Source: a virus. From it: a stretch of 21,700 bases of DNA. The stretch lies in the IMG/VR virus record IMGVR_UViG_3300035126_000119, positions 1 through 21,700 of that record; one strand, written 5' to 3'. Shown here piece after piece: positions 18,309 to 21,700 of this stretch (position 1 is its first letter; every line of letters begins with the position of its first letter). The notes beneath the pieces are model-generated. The model saw nothing but the letters and a program-made list of their open reading frames with translations, was not told the DNA's origin and did not search any database. Made by a program: the position numbers and the translations under genes.

Positions 18309-19396
18309 TACGCTGCTACCTCCATTAAAGTCCAAGAAGAATTAAAATCTCCTGCTGATCCAACAAACATAACTCCACCACATCCTGTTGCCCTACAATA
18401 CAATTCATAACTAATCAATGATGTCGTCGCTGGACTGTCTAACCAAGTAAAAGTATATGCGGGCATATCAACTGTATATGAACCAGTAATACCATCTCTA
18501 TAAGAGTCCATTAAACTTGGAGAAACTACAGTTCCACCTCTAGCAATTGCTAAATTTCCATCACAAATAAATTGACATCCAATAGTTACAGTGTGAAGTA
18601 TCTTACTAGTAGATGCACTTGGTGTAATAGTATTTGTAAATCCTGTTGCTCTATATGTTGATGATGTAGAAGTTGCCGTAAAATTTCCGCTTCCTAAATC
18701 TTTCCAATATACTTGAAGAATACTTCCAGTTTGATTAAGTATAGGGAGCCCAGAACTATTTAATACCTTTGTTCCTGCTGATGAAAGTTGAAAATTTCCA
18801 GAGCTATCAATTCCTGCTCTAATTGCTGCATTAGTAACATCAACAAAACGAAGACTTGGTGTTGAGGTATTACCATAAACATCAATATACCAACCAGTCG
18901 CATTATCAGTTGCTCTACCAAAACTTACTTGCCCACCCTCTTCATTAGAATCAACTCTACCTGCCTTAATTTCTCCACCAACGACTTCAAGTTTTTGTGA
19001 TGGATTTGTGGTTCCTATACCAACCAAACCACCAGTAGTTGTGGTAATTATAGTTCCACCAGTTCCAACATTTAATCTTGTAAAAGTAGAAACACCAGTT
19101 GTATTTGTATTATTAAAAGTTGACTGTCCGGTTACATTAACCGAAGTAAAAGTAGAAACACCAGTTGTATTAACATTTGCAGCAGTAATAACACCTACAA
19201 ATTGAACATTCTGATTTCCATCAATCGTAAATGAAGTACTCGTTGTATTAATACCAATGCTTGTAATACCAGCAGTCTTACCATCAATCTGTACTAGAAC
19301 TCTTCCCTGCGAGCTAGTAACTTTAACCTTCTCATCAATAGTAGGACTTGAAGCATCTGCCTTTGCTTCTATATTACTAACGCGGAGAGTACTCAT
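18308..19396 (-). CDS. Tail fibre-like protein (362 residues)
   Basis: The opening is MSTLRVSNIEAKADASSPTI. A shaft follows, with repeats NTTGVSTFTSVNVTGQ and NTTGVSTFTRLNVGTGG, partly encoded by a 26-base direct repeat. Then come the 'GLVGIGTTNPSQKLEVVGGE' fibre motif, a compact domain (GWYIDVYGNTSTPSLRFVDV), and a C-terminal domain from NQTGSILQVYWKDLGSGNFT to FTWLDSPATTSLISYELYCR and LMEVAA. The C-terminal domain is shared with the 241-residue fibre at 15511. The leader has AAGG close to ATG 19396 and a TCTAAATA box. It is probably a virion fibre; host receptor binding is inferred. Confidence 0.75.
   Translation of the reverse strand: MSTLRVSNIEAKADASSPTIDEKVKVTSSQGRVLVQIDGKTAGITSIGINTTSTSFTIDGNQNVQFVGVITAANVNTTGVSTFTSVNVTGQSTFNNTNTTGVSTFTRLNVGTGGTIITTTTGGLVGIGTTNPSQKLEVVGGEIKAGRVDSNEEGGQVSFGRATDNATGWYIDVYGNTSTPSLRFVDVTNAAIRAGIDSSGNFQLSSAGTKVLNSSGLPILNQTGSILQVYWKDLGSGNFTATSTSSTYRATGFTNTITPSASTSKILHTVTIGCQFICDGNLAIARGGTVVSPSLMDSYRDGITGSYTVDMPAYTFTWLDSPATTSLISYELYCRATGCGGVMFVGSAGDFNSSWTLMEVAA
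19080..19171. repeat. 26-base direct repeat within a fibre gene
   Basis: The same 26 bases occur at 19080-19105 and 19146-19171, 66 bases apart (22 codons, in frame). They encode the NTTGVSTFT shaft repeat, so recombination between them would change shaft length by 22 residues without a frameshift. Confidence 0.8.
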
Positions 19397-19417
19397 TCCT
19401 TTATATCACCTTTTGAA

Positions 19418-19425
19418 TATTTAGA
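19418..19425 (-). promoter_or_regulatory. Late promoter box (TCTAAATA) overlapping upstream stop
   Basis: TCTAAATA, 21 bases before ATG 19396. Its TAA is the stop of the 256-residue gene. The leader here does contain Shine-Dalgarno-like AGGTGA and AAAGGA. Confidence 0.5.
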
Positions 19426-20191
19426 CTACGACTAAAACGGAACCAGAAGCCACATCAATCGTGACTCCCAATCCAACTGTTACAGGACCAATTACAAGAC
19501 CGTTTTTACCTGATGGGATAAAAAGATTTGAATCAATATTTTGATCTGTTAAAATGGCACCATCTACAAGAGCAATGTTACCAACTGCCTGAATTGCTCC
19601 TTCTGAATTGGCAGCACCAGCAATGGTCGTTGTATTGATTCCAAGACTCTTTGTGGTACTCAAACCTACAGAGTTGACAGCAAAGATTGTGTTTGCCGAT
19701 CCACTCTGAATGCTAATGTCAACCGTTTTGGTGGAGACATTATAAGTGAATGTGTTTCCAGTTCCAATAAAGTTCAGTTGAGTAACACCAGCACCAGCGA
19801 TTGAAACACCGCCAGACTGAATACCGACACCTCTTGCTAATGGATCAAGTTTCTCATAAGTTACAGATTCATATTGTATCTTATTCGTTGAAACAGTTCC
19901 TTCACCAGGAACTCCAATCGCTAATGCTTCTCCAAGAGAAATGCAGAAGAAGTCGTCAGTTGATTGTGGTGCTGCTGCGAAGATGATTTGGTTTTCATCA
20001 ATCTCATATGCTGATGATGGTTCTTGTATAACACCACCAAGAGATACCAGAATTGAAAATGGTGAACCTGGATAATGAGGATTGCCACCAGAGGTTAAGT
20101 TGAATCTTACGGTAGACCCATTAAACTGTGATGAAATATCATCCAGTTTGAGATAATTTCCAGCATTTAGTTGTCTACCAATATATGCCAT
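19421..20191 (-). CDS. Cyanophage structural/fibre protein (256 residues)
   Basis: The N-terminal domain, MAYIGRQLNAGNYLKLDDIS, FNGSTVRFNLTSGG, PFSILVSLGGVIQEPSSAYE and DDFFCISLGEALAIGVP (to about 95), is a module common in cyanophage virion proteins. A repeat region follows (GVGIQSGGVSIAGAGVTQLN, GLSTTKSLGINTTTIAGA), ending in FIPSGKNGLVIGPVTVGLGV plus TIDVASGSVLVVV. That last unit matches the C-terminal unit of the 79- and 80-residue proteins at 16233-16711. It is probably a tail fibre or fibre-attached protein. ATG 20191 has no Shine-Dalgarno but a CATAAATA box lies 14 bases upstream. Confidence 0.7.
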   Translation of the reverse strand: MAYIGRQLNAGNYLKLDDISSQFNGSTVRFNLTSGGNPHYPGSPFSILVSLGGVIQEPSSAYEIDENQIIFAAAPQSTDDFFCISLGEALAIGVPGEGTVSTNKIQYESVTYEKLDPLARGVGIQSGGVSIAGAGVTQLNFIGTGNTFTYNVSTKTVDISIQSGSANTIFAVNSVGLSTTKSLGINTTTIAGAANSEGAIQAVGNIALVDGAILTDQNIDSNLFIPSGKNGLVIGPVTVGLGVTIDVASGSVLVVV

Positions 20192-20205
20192 TATGGTTTT
20201 TTAGA

Positions 20206-20213
20206 TATTTATG
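20206..20213 (-). promoter_or_regulatory. Late promoter box (CATAAATA) overlapping upstream stop
   Basis: CATAAATA then TCTAAAAAACC, 14 bases before ATG 20191, overlapping the TAA stop of the glycine-rich gene. Confidence 0.6.
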
Positions 20214-21700
20214 ATGGGTAAGAGATGATGACGATGCCAGAACCACCATTACCACCTATTGTATTTGCAAGTGGATTGGTGGTTGGACTATTCAATCCAG
20301 TTCCACCACCTCCTCCTCCACCACCAGTTCCTACCGAACCAGATGTTCCATTAATATTGAGTCCCCCTCCATTTCCAGAAACACCAAGATATCCAGCGCC
20401 ACCAAGTTGTCCACCTCCTCCACCACCAGCGCAATACATTACTGTTTGACCAGAAATAGATGAGAACAATCCAATACCACCGGCACCACCAACGGTAGTT
20501 GCTCCTGGTGCTGGTGATCCTGCAGCGCCTGCACCACCACCTCCACCAGCGCCTGTTCCTGATGCTGGGTTATATGCCTGAGCAGTTCCACCTGGATTAC
20601 CTTGATCCGGAGTTCCAGTTCCGGCGCTTGTTGTTGATGGGTTGTTTGCTCCTCCACCACCAGAACCACCAGGAGATGCTGCTATTGAATTATTTGACCA
20701 CGCATTCCCACCCCCGCCTCCAGTTGCTGGAATACCTAATGCAGAACTATTATTACCATTACTTCCTACAGCTTGTGCAGAACCAGGATAAACACCACCA
20801 CGTCCACCAGAACCAACTACAACTGAATAAACACCAGGAGAAGCACTAACAGGTTGTCCAGTTCCAGTTCTTAATCCACCAGCGCCACCGCCGCCAGCAG
20901 TAGCATTGGTATCAAAACCACCACCACCTCCACCACCACCAGCAGCGATAAGGTAATCAACAGAAGTTAGAGTGGGGTTTGTGACAGTAAATGTTCCAGA
21001 TGTTGTAAAGGTATGAATTGTCTTTCCATTTGCATAAGTTATATTTCCACCTGTTGCCTTTGGAACTGTTCTTAATCCACCAATTGGATATCTAACAACA
21101 ACAATTCCAGAACCACCAGAACCACCACGAATTACTGATATTCCCATTCCCCCACCACCAGATCCTGTAGAAAATGCAGCGTCTCCACCCCAACCATCTG
21201 CTGCGAAATTACTTCCTGTTACACTCTGACCTGCAGGTGCTCCAGTTCCAAATGGTGCGCCTGGCTGACCACCATAAGTCACTCCATATCCTACTGGTCC
21301 ACCATCACCATAAATGGAGGTGTTCCAGGCACCTCCACCGCCCCCACCACCAAGTCCACCATTTCCAGAGGTATTATTATTTCCTTGACTACCACCACCG
21401 CCACCGCCAGCATAAAAGAGTGCCTGACCAGTTATTGTAAATTGAAGTCCATTTCCACCATCACCAGATTTATAAACTTGTGCCGATTGACCTGCTTGTC
21501 CAGCGCCGCCCCCGCCACCAGAAACATATGTTGCATAAAAACCTGGATGTCCACCCTTTCCACCAGGATATCCTTGTCCAGGTGTTGTTGATATTCCACC
21601 CAAAACAGAGTTAGCATATTGAACTGGATGCCAACCACCTCCACCACCAGAAGCACCATTTCTACCTTGTGTTGTTGGTGTATATCCTGGTGATCCAATA
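20209..21700 (-). CDS. Large glycine-rich tail fibre/adhesin, 5' end missing (496 residues visible)
   Basis: The frame stays open from its stop at 20209 to the right edge, so this is the C-terminal part of a longer protein; a TTG at 21603 is inside the gene, not its start. Two glycine-rich modules are visible. The first ends GGSGGSGIVVVRYPIGGLRT. A linker (ITYANGKTIHTFTTSGTFTV, VDYLIAAGGGGGGGGF) leads to a second that ends NGGSGIVIISYPS. The linker is the 'HTF..SGTFTV......DYL..AGGGGGG' opening of phage glycine-rich domains, also seen in the 411-residue protein. Role as a host-range adhesin is inferred from T-even gp38-like composition. Codons for Gly give long CCACC-type repeats on the plus strand. 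Confidence 0.75.
   Translation of the reverse strand, partial: IGSPGYTPTTQGRNGASGGGGGWHPVQYANSVLGGISTTPGQGYPGGKGGHPGFYATYVSGGGGGAGQAGQSAQVYKSGDGGNGLQFTITGQALFYAGGGGGGSQGNNNTSGNGGLGGGGGGGAWNTSIYGDGGPVGYGVTYGGQPGAPFGTGAPAGQSVTGSNFAADGWGGDAAFSTGSGGGGMGISVIRGGSGGSGIVVVRYPIGGLRTVPKATGGNITYANGKTIHTFTTSGTFTVTNPTLTSVDYLIAAGGGGGGGGFDTNATAGGGGAGGLRTGTGQPVSASPGVYSVVVGSGGRGGVYPGSAQAVGSNGNNSSALGIPATGGGGGNAWSNNSIAASPGGSGGGGANNPSTTSAGTGTPDQGNPGGTAQAYNPASGTGAGGGGGAGAAGSPAPGATTVGGAGGIGLFSSISGQTVMYCAGGGGGGQLGGAGYLGVSGNGGGLNINGTSGSVGTGGGGGGGGTGLNSPTTNPLANTIGGNGGSGIVIISYPS

Noticed and set aside
20225-20849. Plus-strand proline-rich frames at the right end
   Set aside because: They are shadows of the large glycine-rich gene, with the same low-complexity cause.
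16800-21600. CRISPR-like array suggested by repeated CCACC blocks
   Set aside because: Repeat units vary in length and spacing and follow codon structure; they encode Gly runs.
1-21700. tRNA genes, insertion sequences, photosynthesis genes (psbA/psbD) and attachment sites
   Set aside because: No cloverleaf, transposase, inverted terminal repeats or D1/D2-like sequence was recognised on either strand.

Overview
The window looks like part of the genome of a T4-like marine cyanophage (a myovirus of Synechococcus or Prochlorococcus). The evidence is a run of T4-type core genes (gp4, gp48, gp53, gp32, gp59, gp33), genes typical of cyanophages (phoH, thyX, a DUF1825 protein, a RecB-like exonuclease, YRG-motif microproteins), AT-rich DNA, gene-to-gene overlaps, and many copies of the T4/cyanophage late promoter box NATAAATA or its variant TCTAAATA.

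Layout. (1) 1-2770: virion genes. A leftward tail-tube/baseplate-type gene runs off the left edge. It diverges from rightward gp4 (head completion), an unknown gene, gp48 (tail tube cap) and gp53 (baseplate wedge). (2) 2759-8817: leftward replication, recombination and late-transcription block. In order of transcription: two small genes, thyX, an FmdB-like small gene, an HNH endonuclease with its own late promoter, phoH, a PD-(D/E)XK exonuclease, gp33, gp59, DUF1825, gp32 (with its own sigma70-type promoter) and a Mom-like DNA-modification acyltransferase. (3) 8839-11671: small-gene regulatory region. It includes a terminator overlapping a promoter, a self-contained operon of four tiny proteins behind a glutamine-II-type riboswitch, a DUF6433 gene, a membrane protein, a glutaredoxin, and a strong promoter followed by about 100 nt of highly structured RNA ending in a terminator. 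(4) 11731-21700: leftward tail-fibre region. Long, low-complexity, glycine- and serine/threonine-rich fibre proteins alternate with small accessory proteins. Most transcription units start with a late promoter that overlaps the stop codon of the gene upstream. The last gene runs off the right edge.

How the parts fit. gp32, gp59, the exonuclease and PhoH belong to DNA replication and recombination. ThyX and glutaredoxin serve deoxynucleotide supply. gp33, together with a gp55-type sigma factor not in this window, should activate the NATAAATA promoters that drive the fibre and baseplate genes. The microprotein operon appears to sense host glutamine (nitrogen status).

The most interesting parts are the glutamine-riboswitch operon, in which a second aptamer-like copy seems to carry a whole ORF inside its P2 hairpin, and the promoter-palindrome-structured RNA-terminator unit upstream of glutaredoxin. 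No intergenic stretch longer than 300 bases is empty. All assignments come from reading the sequence and from memory of the families; no database search was run.
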